From NCBI GenBank assembly GCA_041695045.1, contig JBGFRR010000164.1, positions 1 to 64,000 on the forward strand: a DNA stretch of 64,000 nt. The letters run 5' to 3'. Within the stretch, counting starts at the first letter, position 1, and each line of letters starts with the position of its first letter. Below, piece after piece: positions 25,754-34,563 of the stretch. The position numbers and the translations under genes were made by a program. Under the pieces are notes generated by a model. That model was not told the DNA's origin and made no database searches. It worked only from the letters and a program-made list of their open reading frames with translations. The stretch is from JBGFRR01 sp041695045. Its GTDB lineage: Bacteria; Bacteroidota; Ignavibacteria; UBA10030.

Positions 25754-27910
25754 ATGAAACACATCAATCTCCTTCTTGGCATTCATAATCATCAACCGAT
25801 CGGGAACTTCGATTCCGTTTTCCAGCATGCATTCGAGCGAGCGTACCAACCATTCGTCGATCTCCTGGAACGCTACCCGCGCGTGAAGCTTGCATTGCAT
25901 TATTCGGGAATTCTTCTGGAGTGGCTCGTGCGGCATCAACCCCAGTTTCTCCGTCGGCTCCAGCGGCTTGTGAAGTCCGGGCAGGTAGAAATCATGGGAG
26001 GTTCATACTACGAAGCGATCCTCTCCATTATTCCCGACGAGGACAAGCGCGGCCAGCTGCGGATGCTTTCGAAGGCCATCCGGAAACACTTCGGTCGCAG
26101 GCCTTCCGGTATGTGGCTTGCTGAACGCGTATGGGAGCAGCATCTGGTCAAGTTTATCGCTGACGCAGGACTCCGGTACACCGTCGTGGATGACACGCAC
26201 TTCAAATACGCAGGGTTTTCCGAAGAAGAGCTTCTGGGGTACTATGTTACGGAAGAGGAACAGAAAACCATCGCCATTTTTCCCATCAGTAAGCGATTAC
26301 GCTATACCATTCCCTTCCAACCCGTCTCGAATACGATTGACTATTTGCGCGAGGTTGCATCCGAGGATGGCGAGCTCATCGCCGTCTATGCGGACGACGG
26401 GGAGAAGTTTGGCGTGTGGCCGAACACGTACGATCACGTGTACACCCACGGCTGGCTCGAGGAATTCTTTCGAGCGCTGAGCGAGAACGCGGACTGGATA
26501 CGCGTGATCCACTTCAGCGAGGCTCTCAGCACCATAGCTCCGCTCGGTCGAACGTATCTTCCCAACGCGTCGTACGCCGAGATGCTTCACTGGGCACTGC
26601 CGGCGCATCATTTTCCATTGTATGAGGAATTTGAACAGTTACTTCAGCAGCAAGGCATTCGGGATAAATATGAATCGTTCTTCAAAGGTGGGTTCTGGAG
26701 AAACTTTCTGGCGAAGTATCCGGAATCCAACCTTATGCACAAGAAGATGCTTCACGTTTCCGAACGCGCTCAGACTCTCGCCGAAAAGAAAAACGGTCTC
26801 GCTCGCTCCTCAGCGTTTGCACGAGTTCGATCTCACCTCTACGCAGCTCAATGTAACGACCCCTATTGGCATGGGATTTTCGGCGGTTTGTATCTCCCCG
26901 TGTTGCGGTACCCCATCTATCATAACCTTGTGACGGCCGAGCGAGAGTTGGATCGCATCGAGGAACGACGAGGTATGTGGGCGCGCATCTACGATCTGGA
27001 CTGCGACGGGAACGATGAAGTCGTGATCGAATCGCCAACGTTCAATTACTACGTGAAGCCCTCCATGGGCGGCGCTCTGATTGAGTTGGACCACAAGGCC
27101 ATCGGCCTGAACATTTTGGATATTGTATCCCGTCGACAGGAGGGATATCACCCGAAACTGAGGCGTGCGGTGGTTTCGCAGTCAACGCAGGGCGGCGTAG
27201 CGAGCATCCACGACGTCGTGAAGACGAAAGAACCGGGGCTTGAGCGCTTTCTGGACTATGATTGGTATCAACGCGCCTCCCTTCTGGACCACTTTTTCGG
27301 TCCCGGCACAACGCTGGAACAGGTGTGGCGATGTGCCTATGAGGAGGTAGGCGATTTTATTCAGCAGCCGTACAGGGCGAAGCTTACGAAGAACGGACGA
27401 AAACCCCGTCTTGAGTTGACGAGGCATGGATCTGTCCGTCAAGGAGACCGGCGTCATCCCATCGTCGTACGAAAAACCGTTACGGTGGATGATCGCAACG
27501 AACGCTTGCTTATCGACTATTCACTTCGTAATAATGAGGCGCAACCGGTGCCCGTGTGGTTCGGCGTGGAGTTCAATGTTGGTCTTCAGGCTGGCAACGC
27601 TCCCGACCGGTACTATTACTGTGATGACGGTCCGATGGATGACGCACGTCTCCGCAGTATGGGAGAGGTACAGAACGTCTCGGCGCTTGGACTGCGGGAC
27701 GAATGGTTGGGCGTTGATGTGCGCATCGAGATTGACCGGCCGACAACAATGTGGCGGTTCCCGATTGAGGTTGTTTCGCTTTCAGAAGAAGGGTTCGAGC
27801 GCATCTTCCAAAGCTCGGTTGTCATTCCTCACTGGCAGTTTGTCCTTGAGAAGGAATGGACGCTCCGGCTCTATCATACCATTAAAGCATTACCTCATCA
27901 TGGGAGATGA
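25754..27910 (+). CDS. GH57 4-alpha-glucanotransferase / alpha-amylase
   Basis: The 718-residue protein has no signal peptide, so it acts in the cytoplasm. GH57 motifs are clear: HNHQPIG (11-17), GGSYYEA, the catalytic nucleophile E124 in WLAERVWE, and the acid D214 in YADDGEKFG, nearly the same numbering as the Thermococcus litoralis glucanotransferase (E123, D214). The C-terminal half has the beta-rich DUF1925/DUF1926-type domains of that subfamily (residues about 300-710). It likely disproportionates imported maltodextrins or debranches storage glucan. It lies between the lipoprotein GH13 and the transporter ATPase in one run of genes. Confidence 0.9.
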   Translation: MKHINLLLGIHNHQPIGNFDSVFQHAFERAYQPFVDLLERYPRVKLALHYSGILLEWLVRHQPQFLRRLQRLVKSGQVEIMGGSYYEAILSIIPDEDKRGQLRMLSKAIRKHFGRRPSGMWLAERVWEQHLVKFIADAGLRYTVVDDTHFKYAGFSEEELLGYYVTEEEQKTIAIFPISKRLRYTIPFQPVSNTIDYLREVASEDGELIAVYADDGEKFGVWPNTYDHVYTHGWLEEFFRALSENADWIRVIHFSEALSTIAPLGRTYLPNASYAEMLHWALPAHHFPLYEEFEQLLQQQGIRDKYESFFKGGFWRNFLAKYPESNLMHKKMLHVSERAQTLAEKKNGLARSSAFARVRSHLYAAQCNDPYWHGIFGGLYLPVLRYPIYHNLVTAERELDRIEERRGMWARIYDLDCDGNDEVVIESPTFNYYVKPSMGGALIELDHKAIGLNILDIVSRRQEGYHPKLRRAVVSQSTQGGVASIHDVVKTKEPGLERFLDYDWYQRASLLDHFFGPGTTLEQVWRCAYEEVGDFIQQPYRAKLTKNGRKPRLELTRHGSVRQGDRRHPIVVRKTVTVDDRNERLLIDYSLRNNEAQPVPVWFGVEFNVGLQAGNAPDRYYYCDDGPMDDARLRSMGEVQNVSALGLRDEWLGVDVRIEIDRPTTMWRFPIEVVSLSEEGFERIFQSSVVIPHWQFVLEKEWTLRLYHTIKALPHHGR

Positions 27911-27913
27911 TGG

Positions 27914-29047
27914 ATGGCAAGCGTACGCTTAGAACGGGTCAAGAAGATTTTTGAGAACGGCCATGTAGCGGTGCATGGACTCGATCTGGAGATCCACGAC
28001 AAGGAGTTGGTGGTGCTGGTGGGACCCTCCGGATGCGGGAAGTCAACGACGCTGAGAATGATTGCTGGCCTCGAAGATGCGACCGAAGGAAAAGTTTTTA
28101 TCGATGGACAGGTGGTTAACGATGTTCCACCGAAGGACCGTGATATTGCCATGGTGTTCCAGAATTATGCGCTCTATCCGCACATGACCGTGTATGAGAA
28201 CATGGCATTCGGTTTGCGGCTCAGGCGATTTTTGAGCAAGGAGATCGACGAACGAGTCCGCGAGGCAGCGACCCTTCTGGAAATTGAGATGCTGCTCGAC
28301 CGGAAACCCAAAGCGCTCTCCGGCGGTCAGCGTCAGCGTGTGGCATTGGGGCGCGCGATCGTTCGAAAGCCGAAAGTGTTTCTCTTCGACGAACCGTTGA
28401 GCAATCTGGACGCGAAACTCCGCGTGCAGACCCGAACGGAAATCTCCAAGCTTCATCGCCGTCTCGAGGCCACCATGATCTACGTAACACATGACCAGAT
28501 GGAAGCGATGACGTTAGGAAACCGGATCGTCGTGCTGAAGGGTGGGTACCTTCAGCAAGTCGATACGCCGCTCGGCCTGTATCATCATCCCCGGAATGTG
28601 TTTGTGGCGGGGTTCATCGGCAGCCCGGCGATGAATTTCTTTGAAGGGACGGTTGAAAAGCAGCGTGGACTTGTGTTTCGAACAGAGGGGATGCAATTCC
28701 CATTGAAGGCGAGCAGGTTCTCTCATCAGGCCGGTCATCGTCTCATCCTGGGTTTGAGGCCGGAACACATTAGGCCGAAAGGGTCCAGTCGAGCGTCAGG
28801 AGTTACCGTGAGGGTGAACGTAGAGGTTGTGGAGCCGATGGGGAACGAAATCCTTGTGTACTTCACCGTACGCGAAGGCGGTACTCAGTACGTCGCCAAG
28901 CTGCGTGATTCTCTGGTTCCAGAAGCCGGCGGGACGATGGAGCTATCGTTCGACATGGCTCACGCGTATTTCTTCGATAGCGTAACACAAGAAGCGTTGG
29001 AATACTCCTCGAAGGCGATCGCCCAGCGTCCGCCAAAGCAGCAATGA
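27914..29047 (+). CDS. Maltodextrin ABC transporter ATPase (MalK/MsmX/UgpC family)
   Basis: The 377-residue ATPase shows Walker A GPSGCGKST (37-45), Q-loop Q83, signature LSGGQRQRVALGRA (135 on), Walker B VFLFDEP (155-161) and H-loop H193 in YVTHDQMEAMTLG. The C-terminal about 140 residues are a TOBE/MOI domain as in MalK (VLGLRPEHI-like RLILGLRPEHIRP). It powers the MalF/MalG-like channel. The start follows the GH57 stop by three bases. Unlike many bacteria with a distant shared MsmX-type ATPase, this locus encodes its own. Confidence 0.93.
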   Translation: MASVRLERVKKIFENGHVAVHGLDLEIHDKELVVLVGPSGCGKSTTLRMIAGLEDATEGKVFIDGQVVNDVPPKDRDIAMVFQNYALYPHMTVYENMAFGLRLRRFLSKEIDERVREAATLLEIEMLLDRKPKALSGGQRQRVALGRAIVRKPKVFLFDEPLSNLDAKLRVQTRTEISKLHRRLEATMIYVTHDQMEAMTLGNRIVVLKGGYLQQVDTPLGLYHHPRNVFVAGFIGSPAMNFFEGTVEKQRGLVFRTEGMQFPLKASRFSHQAGHRLILGLRPEHIRPKGSSRASGVTVRVNVEVVEPMGNEILVYFTVREGGTQYVAKLRDSLVPEAGGTMELSFDMAHAYFFDSVTQEALEYSSKAIAQRPPKQQ

Positions 29048-29289
29048 AGATGATTACCAACCGTAACTGCTGCTCAGCGGGAAAAAATACTTGAACAAAT
29101 ACCACACCTGCCTGTCCCGCTGTACGTACCTGTCGATATCGTTGTGTCTGTTTGGAGCATGTGCAGTAACCTCCAATGAAATTTCTCGTTGAAGGGGAGA
29201 AGAGAAGATTTCTTTTCAAGATCTAATCTCAAGTTGACCGCTTGTTTGAAGGGGTTAAAACCCTTAAATATATTGGTTGGAAATTCTAT

Positions 29290-29335
29290 CCACGCCCTAA
29301 AGGACGTGGCTATAGCCCCGACCTTCAGGTCGGGG
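29290..29335. repeat. REP-like double hairpin
   Basis: CCACGCCCT AA AGGACGTGG (29290-29309, one mismatch) is followed six bases later by CCCCGACC TTCA GGTCGGGG (29316-29335, perfect). Two close hairpins joined by GCTATAG-like sequence are typical of REP/REPIN elements mobilised by IS200-like transposases. They are framed by the AGTTGACCGCT inverted pair. Confidence 0.75.
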
Positions 29336-29377
29336 ATTACTTCTGCAGCGGTCAACTTGAGATCTAATCTGTGAATC

Positions 29378-29396
29378 CCTGCCTGCGGCAGGCAGG
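29378..29396. repeat. CCTGCCTGC palindrome with shared flanks
   Basis: CCTGCCTGC G GCAGGCAGG, a 9-bp perfect stem. Its flanks match those of the compound palindrome at 22952-23017; a related CCTGCCTGCC palindrome is inside the MITE at 41804-41823. Confidence 0.75.
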
Positions 29397-29422
29397 TGTG
29401 GTTTGACTTTTTCACTGAGGAG

Positions 29423-31579
29423 TTACCACCCACCATCGTATTCCTTCCAATGCTTTCTCTCGTTTGCTGTTGCAGGTCTCAAGGAAATAGCCGTCCCACC
29501 GCCGGGGGCTAACCGAAGCCGCAGTCGGGTCTTGTTGTTGACCAACACCTTTTGGATGCTGTACGCCATCGGATTCGTTTCCCAGTGAGCGTCCGGTGCA
29601 TCGGCGTAGATGGTTGCAGCGTACCATTGCTGCGGGGGAAGAAAGTCCAGTGTAATGCGGGATGAACGTTTATGTTCGTCGGTAATGGCTCCAATAAACC
29701 ATTCATTCTTGCCCTTTGCTTTCCGCGCGATCGTGAGGTAATCTCCCGGTTCTGCCTGAAGGATTTTTGTATCATCCCAATCGACCGCGACATCCTTGAT
29801 GAATTGAAAAGCGTCGAGGAATCGTTCGTAGTTTTCCGGCAGGTCTGCCGCCATTTGAATCGGGCTATACATGGTAACGTAGAGCGCGAGCTGCTTGGCC
29901 AGTGTCGTATGCACACGTGTCTTGCGATTTGGATCGTAGTAGTCTAAGGTGAGCTGAAAGATGCCCGGCGTGTAGTCCATCGGTCCACCCACCAGGCGGG
30001 TGAACGGAAGGATGGTTTCGTGCTCCGGTGGATTGCCGTGACTCCACGCATTGAATTCATTGCCCCGCGCGGCTTCCGACGCAAGCCAATTGGGGTACGT
30101 TCGATGCAACCCCGTCGGTCGGACAGGCTCATGGGCAATGACCATGATCTCGTATCGGGCGGTTCGTTCCGCAACACGGGTATAGTGATTCACCATCCAC
30201 TGTCCGTCGTGATGCTCTCCGCGAGGGATGATCCTGCCAACGTATCCGGTCTTCACAGCATCATAGCCGTGTGCTTTCATGAAGCGGTATGCCTCATCCA
30301 TCCGGCGTTCATAATTGGTGACGGAAGCGGAGGTTTCATGATGCATAATCAACTTGACGTTTCTCTGCGCCGCATAGTGCTGGAGCTCCTGTACATCGAA
30401 ATCGGGGTAAGGAGTCACAAAATCAAACACCTCTTCCTTCCATTTCCCAAACCAATCTTCCCATCCAATATTCCATCCCTCAACAAGGACCCCCTCAATG
30501 CCGTGGGTTGCAGCAAAGTCGATGTAACGCTTGACCCGCTCGGTGGTGGCACCGTGACGGCTGTTCGGCTTTAAGGCGTCCCAATCGGTCTCGGTCAGCT
30601 TCACATTGTCGACGTCGCTGTAGTTCCATGTCGATTTTCCCACATGAAGCTCCCACCAAACGCCCACATACTTCTGCGGTTTAATCCAGCTGACGTCATG
30701 TAACGCGGTGGGCTCGTTGAGATTGAGGATCAATTTTGAAGCGATGATGTCCGCCGCATTCTCGCTGACGATGATGGTGCGCCATGGCGTTTTTGCTGGC
30801 GTCTGCAAATAGGCTTTATTACCGACAGCATCCGGCACAAGATGAGCCGTGAGCGTGAAGGTCTGCTGGTTCACAATCAAGTTCATTGCAGGGTAGTCGA
30901 TGAGCGCTGCTTCGTGGATGTTCAGATAGAGGCCGTCGACAGTTTTCATCAACAGCGGTGTTTGGACTGCGTTGCGATCGATCGGGGTCTTCGCAAAAAT
31001 CTCGTCGGCAGCTCTTCCCGTCGTTGCATCGATGGCACTCAGCGAGGAGGTCGTGTAGATGTACTCATTCGTGTCATAGTCTCCCGGTATCCAGAATGTT
31101 GTGTGGTCGCCCGTCAACGCGAACTCTGTCTGTTCCCCTGTAACGATGAAATAACTTAGCTGCTCCTGCTTCGGAAACTCGTACCGGAATCCCACGCCGT
31201 CGTTATAGACTCGAAAGCGGATAATCAGCTGACGATGTTGAGCTGCGGGTTGCTCGAGTGTCACTGCAAGTTCACGGTAGCGGTTTCGGATCTCCTTCAC
31301 TTCTCCCCATACGGGCTGCCACGTTTCGTCGTACGAAAGTGTGTCGGTAGCGACGACGGAAAAACCCTTCTCAAACGAGAATTGGTCTCGAAGGGTAATG
31401 CCAAGCTTGCTGCGGTGAATCACCGCTTTCTGTCCCAGAAACACTTGATACGTCGGTTCACCATCACCACTGAGGGCAAATGTGAGTGCGAGTTTTCCAT
31501 GAGGCGAGAGGATGGTTTGACCAAACGTGAAACCCGAGCAGAGGAAAAACAGCACGAGTAAAGAGAAAACATGTCTCAT
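29423..31579 (-). CDS. GH97 alpha-glucosidase (SusB-like), inverting type, secreted
   Basis: The 718-residue protein has a signal peptide (1-20, ending TFG/Q) and the full GH97 layout: an N-terminal beta-sandwich, then a TIM barrel with GVLVEGWNIGWEDWFG. Glutamates E415 (MHHET), E484 (AHEPVRPTG) and E508 (RGNEFNAW) have exactly the 69- and 24-residue spacing of E439, E508 and E532 in Bacteroides SusB, which supports the inverting, calcium-dependent alpha-glucosidase subgroup. It should release glucose from maltooligosaccharides in the periplasm. It is encoded opposite to the main starch genes and 66 bases downstream of a Na+/sugar symporter gene that probably takes up the glucose. Confidence 0.93.
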   Translation of the reverse strand: MRHVFSLLVLFFLCSGFTFGQTILSPHGKLALTFALSGDGEPTYQVFLGQKAVIHRSKLGITLRDQFSFEKGFSVVATDTLSYDETWQPVWGEVKEIRNRYRELAVTLEQPAAQHRQLIIRFRVYNDGVGFRYEFPKQEQLSYFIVTGEQTEFALTGDHTTFWIPGDYDTNEYIYTTSSLSAIDATTGRAADEIFAKTPIDRNAVQTPLLMKTVDGLYLNIHEAALIDYPAMNLIVNQQTFTLTAHLVPDAVGNKAYLQTPAKTPWRTIIVSENAADIIASKLILNLNEPTALHDVSWIKPQKYVGVWWELHVGKSTWNYSDVDNVKLTETDWDALKPNSRHGATTERVKRYIDFAATHGIEGVLVEGWNIGWEDWFGKWKEEVFDFVTPYPDFDVQELQHYAAQRNVKLIMHHETSASVTNYERRMDEAYRFMKAHGYDAVKTGYVGRIIPRGEHHDGQWMVNHYTRVAERTARYEIMVIAHEPVRPTGLHRTYPNWLASEAARGNEFNAWSHGNPPEHETILPFTRLVGGPMDYTPGIFQLTLDYYDPNRKTRVHTTLAKQLALYVTMYSPIQMAADLPENYERFLDAFQFIKDVAVDWDDTKILQAEPGDYLTIARKAKGKNEWFIGAITDEHKRSSRITLDFLPPQQWYAATIYADAPDAHWETNPMAYSIQKVLVNNKTRLRLRLAPGGGTAISLRPATANERKHWKEYDGGW

Positions 31580-31645
31580 TGGTTTGCTCCTTCAAAAAAT
31601 ATTGGTGCGGTGATGCATCTTCGAACAAACTGGTGTGGTGTTGAG

Positions 31646-33253
31646 CTATGCAAAGACGTACCAGAGTATCCCTATCGTCAATGCGAGGAGAAGAGACAAC
31701 ACTATGTTGACTCGATTCCGGCCGTCGTCTTCTTTATGCCTCGTTCCGAAAGTCAGCCCTCTGATCTGTTCCGGCGAGGGTGCTTTGGTCATGAAACTCA
31801 CACCGATGAGGATCGTCGTGCAGACGAGGAACAGGAAGACTGCAAAGTGCAGGAAGTTGACCTCGGCGATAAACTCCCACATCGTTCCCGCGGGCAGGCC
31901 GGTTTTCTCGATGCCATTCATGAGCTCGAGAAACAACCGGAGTGCACCGAGGACGAATCCACTCAGCAACGAGGCCACGGCGCCTGCACCGTTGAGCCGC
32001 GGGATAAAGATTCCGAGAAGAAAACATGCTGCAATGGGTGGGGCGATGTATGCTTGCACACTTTGCAGATAGATGTACAGTTGCGAGGAGATATACTTCA
32101 TGAAGGGTATCCATAATAAGCCGAGAACGACGAGAATGCCGGTGGCAACACGCCCCACCAAAACAAGAACGTGCTCGCTGGCGTCGGGTTTCCACTTTTT
32201 GTAGAAGTCCCATGTAATGAGTGTCGAACAGGAATTGAAGGTGGAACTCAGCGAGCTCATCAATGCCGCGAGCAGCGCTGCGATGACGAGGCCTTTGAGT
32301 CCGACAGGCATCAATCGGGCAACGAGCACCGGAAAGGCGCTATCCGATGTAGTGGGGGTGATATCGGCATACAGTGCCGCCGCGATCATGCCCGGGAGTA
32401 CGAAGATGAAGACCGGCAGGATTTTCAAAAAGCCGGCGAAAAGAGTTCCCGTGCGTGCTTCGTGGATATTACGAGCCGCCAACACGCGTTGCACGATATA
32501 TTGGTCCGTGCACCAGTACCAGATTCCAAGAATCGGCGCTCCGAACACAATGCCGGTCCATGGAAAGTCTGGGTGATCAACCGGTTTCCACATGGAGAAG
32601 AAATCCGACGGGAGGTGTGCCTGTAAGCCATCCCATCCACCGATCTCAACGAAGCCGAGAACGAGGATGGTGAATGAGCCGGCAATCAAGACAAAGGTTT
32701 GAATCAGCTCCGTATAGACAACGGCCCTCAAGCCGCCGGCAACTGTGTAGAGTCCGGTAATTAAGACGAGCAGGATTGCGCTCTCAATCATGTCCCATCC
32801 TGTCAATGCTTGAATGACGACGCCGCCGGCAAAAAGCGTAACGCTGATCTTTGTGAGAACGTACCCGACAACGGAAATGGTCGTGAGATACCAGCGAGCA
32901 GCAGGGTTGTACCGCCGCTCGAGGAACTCCGGCATCGTGAAGACGCCGCTTCGAAGGTAGAATGGAACAAACACCCAACCGAGCAGCAGCAGCACGAAAC
33001 AGGCAAGCCATTCGAAGTGGCCTACCGCCAATCCGCCTGCAGCGCCTGAGCCTGCGAGTCCGACGAGATGTTCGCTCCCGATGTTCGACGCAAACAAACT
33101 CGTTCCCACCACAAGCCATCCAACGTCTCGCCCGGCAAGGAAATAATCGGCACTTTCGTTTTTTCGTCTACGGTATGCCCAATAGCCAATACCAAGAATG
33201 ATCAGGAAATACAGAATGACCACGAAGCCATCAGCGAATGTGAATGACGTCAT
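31646..33253 (-). CDS. Sodium/sugar symporter, SSS family (SGLT-like)
   Basis: The 535-residue protein has about 14 membrane segments and SSS-family signatures: SADYFLAGRDVGWLVVGTSLFASNIGSEHLVG near the N-terminus, GGLRAVVYTELIQ, and GLVIAALLAALMSSLSSTFNSCSTL, which contains the Ser pair used for the second sodium site. The GSEHLVGLAGSGAAGG block is typical of the sugar-transporting (SglT) branch. It is upstream of the GH97 gene on the same strand and likely co-transcribed; import of glucose released by GH97 is the natural reading. Galactose or another monosaccharide is possible. Confidence 0.88.
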   Translation of the reverse strand: MTSFTFADGFVVILYFLIILGIGYWAYRRRKNESADYFLAGRDVGWLVVGTSLFASNIGSEHLVGLAGSGAAGGLAVGHFEWLACFVLLLLGWVFVPFYLRSGVFTMPEFLERRYNPAARWYLTTISVVGYVLTKISVTLFAGGVVIQALTGWDMIESAILLVLITGLYTVAGGLRAVVYTELIQTFVLIAGSFTILVLGFVEIGGWDGLQAHLPSDFFSMWKPVDHPDFPWTGIVFGAPILGIWYWCTDQYIVQRVLAARNIHEARTGTLFAGFLKILPVFIFVLPGMIAAALYADITPTTSDSAFPVLVARLMPVGLKGLVIAALLAALMSSLSSTFNSCSTLITWDFYKKWKPDASEHVLVLVGRVATGILVVLGLLWIPFMKYISSQLYIYLQSVQAYIAPPIAACFLLGIFIPRLNGAGAVASLLSGFVLGALRLFLELMNGIEKTGLPAGTMWEFIAEVNFLHFAVFLFLVCTTILIGVSFMTKAPSPEQIRGLTFGTRHKEDDGRNRVNIVLSLLLALTIGILWYVFA

Positions 33254-33348
33254 TGATCAACCTCAGTTGGTGTGTGGGGGTGAACGTTGGATGATTGTAG
33301 TGGAAGAAGGTACTGAAGAGATGAGTGTGCCGGTAAATGGACTGTCTG

Positions 33349-33421
33349 TGCCCCCAGCGAGATTCGAACTCGCGTACCGAGCTTGAAAAGCTCGTGTCCT
33401 AGGCCTCTAGACGATGGGGGC
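33349..33421 (-). tRNA. tRNA-Glu (anticodon TTC)
   Basis: On the minus strand the 73-base gene starts GCCCCCATCGTCTAG and ends CTGGGGGCA. The anticodon stem-loop is CGAGC TTTTCAA GCTCG, giving anticodon TTC. The T-arm is CGCGAGTTCGAATCTCGC-like. The CCA end is not encoded. It lies 48 bases downstream of the four-helix-bundle ORF. Confidence 0.95.
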
Positions 33422-33468
33422 GATTGAAATGGGGAAATGTGAAATTGAAGAAATGCGGAATTGAGGAA

Positions 33469-33858
33469 TTACATGCGCCTGATTTTATTCCTATTTTTTC
33501 GTGCTGTTGTGTATGAAGCTGTGAAGATTGCTGTTAACTCTGAAGACTCCTGAATACATTCCTTAAACACCTCATCCCCAATCGAACCGGATTCGTGCAG
33601 CAGCTCAAGCCAGTATTGGGTTTCGTCAGCCTCCTCCTGCACATCGTGCATTTTTGAAACGAACTCCGCACGTGTCTGAGCCCGACAAGCCGCCCGATAA
33701 TTGGCTCCCACTGATGTAGCAGACCGGATGACCTGCCTTGCAATAATATCAGCAGATCTCTTCCCCGGCAGCGCATCTGCAAGTGCAATATTCTTTAACG
33801 CAAAACCTTTCGTCCGCTCCTTCAGATCACGAATCGCCTTCATTTTCTCCGGCAACAT
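33469..33858 (-). CDS. Four-helix-bundle protein (S23/23S rRNA intervening-sequence protein family)
   Basis: The 129-residue protein from ATG 33858 matches the S23/four-helix-bundle family found in 23S rRNA intervening sequences: FALKNIALADALP, SADIIARQVIRSATSVGANYRAACRAQTRAEFVSKMHDVQEEADETQYWLELL is the conserved core in pieces. AGGGGG lies seven bases before the ATG. The frame is open further upstream but crosses a tRNA-like fragment and a hairpin. The ORF is directly preceded by the 5' half of a tRNA-His gene (33869-33901) and followed by tRNA-Glu, not by rRNA. The molecular role of this family is unknown; RNA association has been suggested from its usual location. Confidence 0.85.
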   Translation of the reverse strand: MLPEKMKAIRDLKERTKGFALKNIALADALPGKRSADIIARQVIRSATSVGANYRAACRAQTRAEFVSKMHDVQEEADETQYWLELLHESGSIGDEVFKECIQESSELTAIFTASYTTARKNRNKIRRM

Positions 33859-33868
33859 GCTTCCCCCT

Positions 33869-33901
33869 TCTGGTGTTCTAACCAACCGAACTATGGCCAC
33901 C
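33869..33901 (-). pseudogene. 5' half of a tRNA-His gene, truncated at the anticodon loop
   Basis: The minus strand reads GGTGGCCATAGTTCGGTTGG then TTAGAACACCAGA. This is G-1 plus a histidine-type acceptor strand (GTGGCCA), positions 8-9 TA, a 4-bp D-stem GTTC/GAAC with loop GGTTGGTTA, A26, and the 5' anticodon strand CCAGA (positions 27-31). It stops exactly where the anticodon loop should begin and passes into the ribosome-binding site of the four-helix-bundle ORF. No 3' half is found nearby. Confidence 0.7.
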
Positions 33902-33945
33902 ATTGGTAAGCGATGACCTAAAAACCAATCATCGCCGTCAAGACA

Positions 33946-33974
33946 CAAAAAGCCTGTCAGAAAGCTAACAGGCT
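33946..33974 (-). terminator. Rho-independent terminator, minus strand
   Basis: AGCCTGT (33951-33957) pairs with ACAGGCT (33968-33974), with a further AG/CT pairing inside; on the minus strand the stem is followed by TTTTTG. No minus-strand gene is visible upstream, so it may end an unseen short RNA or be part of the mobile insert next to the tRNA-His fragment. Confidence 0.65.
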
Positions 33975-34172
33975 GTGCAGCAGGCGCACCGAAGATACTG
34001 CTTCTTCTCCCCAAAGGCAAGCTTCGCTTGTTGGAGGGTGAACACGATGCTAAGACGACCAGAAATTTCCGCGGGTTGATGAAGCACGATTGCAAGTCAC
34101 CCCCCTTTTGAGTACCTTCTTGTCATCATTCTTCTTGATTCGAGACAAATCTTCCACCGACGTAGACTCCCC

Positions 34173-34553
34173 ATGAAGCACATCGGCATCAAGAAGCTGT
34201 ATTATTCCATCAGCGAGGTGAGCAAGATTACCGGATTAGAGCAGTATGTGCTCCGATACTGGGAATCAGAGTTCCCTCAGCTCAAGCCCGCGAAAAATCG
34301 GGCCGGAAACAGAATCTATACAAACAAGGACATCAAGCTCATCAACACCATCAAAGATCTCTTGAGGGACAAGAAGTACACCATCGGGGGAGCAAAGAAG
34401 GTGTTAGAGGGTTATGCTCCTGATCCGGAAGCGGGAGAACAGCTTTCGTTGCTTGATGCTTCTCCCAAGAAGAAAATTCAGGACGAAGAAATCCGAGCCG
34501 AGATGATGGAGGTGAAGGAATTTCTTGAGGGGATGTTGAGCAGGCTGAGGTAA
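34173..34553 (+). CDS. MerR-family transcriptional regulator
   Basis: The 126-residue protein has a MerR-type winged helix at residues about 9-78: YYSISEVSKITGLEQYVLRYWESEF, then AGNRIYTNKDIKLI and a second wing KKYTIGGAKKVLEGY. A short acidic linker and a terminal helix (EEIRAEMMEVKEFLEGMLSRLR) serve as a dimerisation coil. It has no metal- or ligand-binding domain, resembling the MlrA/HTH_17-like single-domain MerR proteins common in Bacteroidota. Target genes are not evident; it stands alone upstream of the tRNA-Pro island. Confidence 0.9.
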   Translation: MKHIGIKKLYYSISEVSKITGLEQYVLRYWESEFPQLKPAKNRAGNRIYTNKDIKLINTIKDLLRDKKYTIGGAKKVLEGYAPDPEAGEQLSLLDASPKKKIQDEEIRAEMMEVKEFLEGMLSRLR

Positions 34554-34563
34554 GCGTAATTTT

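Larger units (their letters stand above)
29048..29422. other. Gene-free convergent gap carrying repeat elements
   Basis: No gene. It contains a reverse-complement copy of the GCGGGACAGGCAGGTGTGG block (at about 29102-29120, matching 23003-23022), an inverted pair CTCAAGTTGACCGCT/AGCGGTCAACTTGAG (about 29228-29242 and 29348-29362), two REP-like hairpins between them, and the CCTGCCTGC hairpin. The two converging transcripts (ATPase and GH97) end here; the hairpins may act as a bidirectional transcript end. Confidence 0.7.
33859..34172. other. 314-bp divergent gap: tRNA-His 5' half, minus-strand hairpin terminator, upstream region of the MerR gene
   Basis: Between the divergent four-helix-bundle and MerR-type genes. 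Recognisable parts are the tRNA fragment and the terminator listed separately. The rest (about 33976-34172) shows no gene or repeat I can name; it should contain the promoter of the MerR-type gene. Confidence 0.6.

Noticed and set aside
33859..34095. Upstream extension of the four-helix-bundle ORF to 34095
   Set aside because: It would translate through a terminator hairpin and a tRNA-His fragment; the family length and the ribosome-binding site support ATG 33858.
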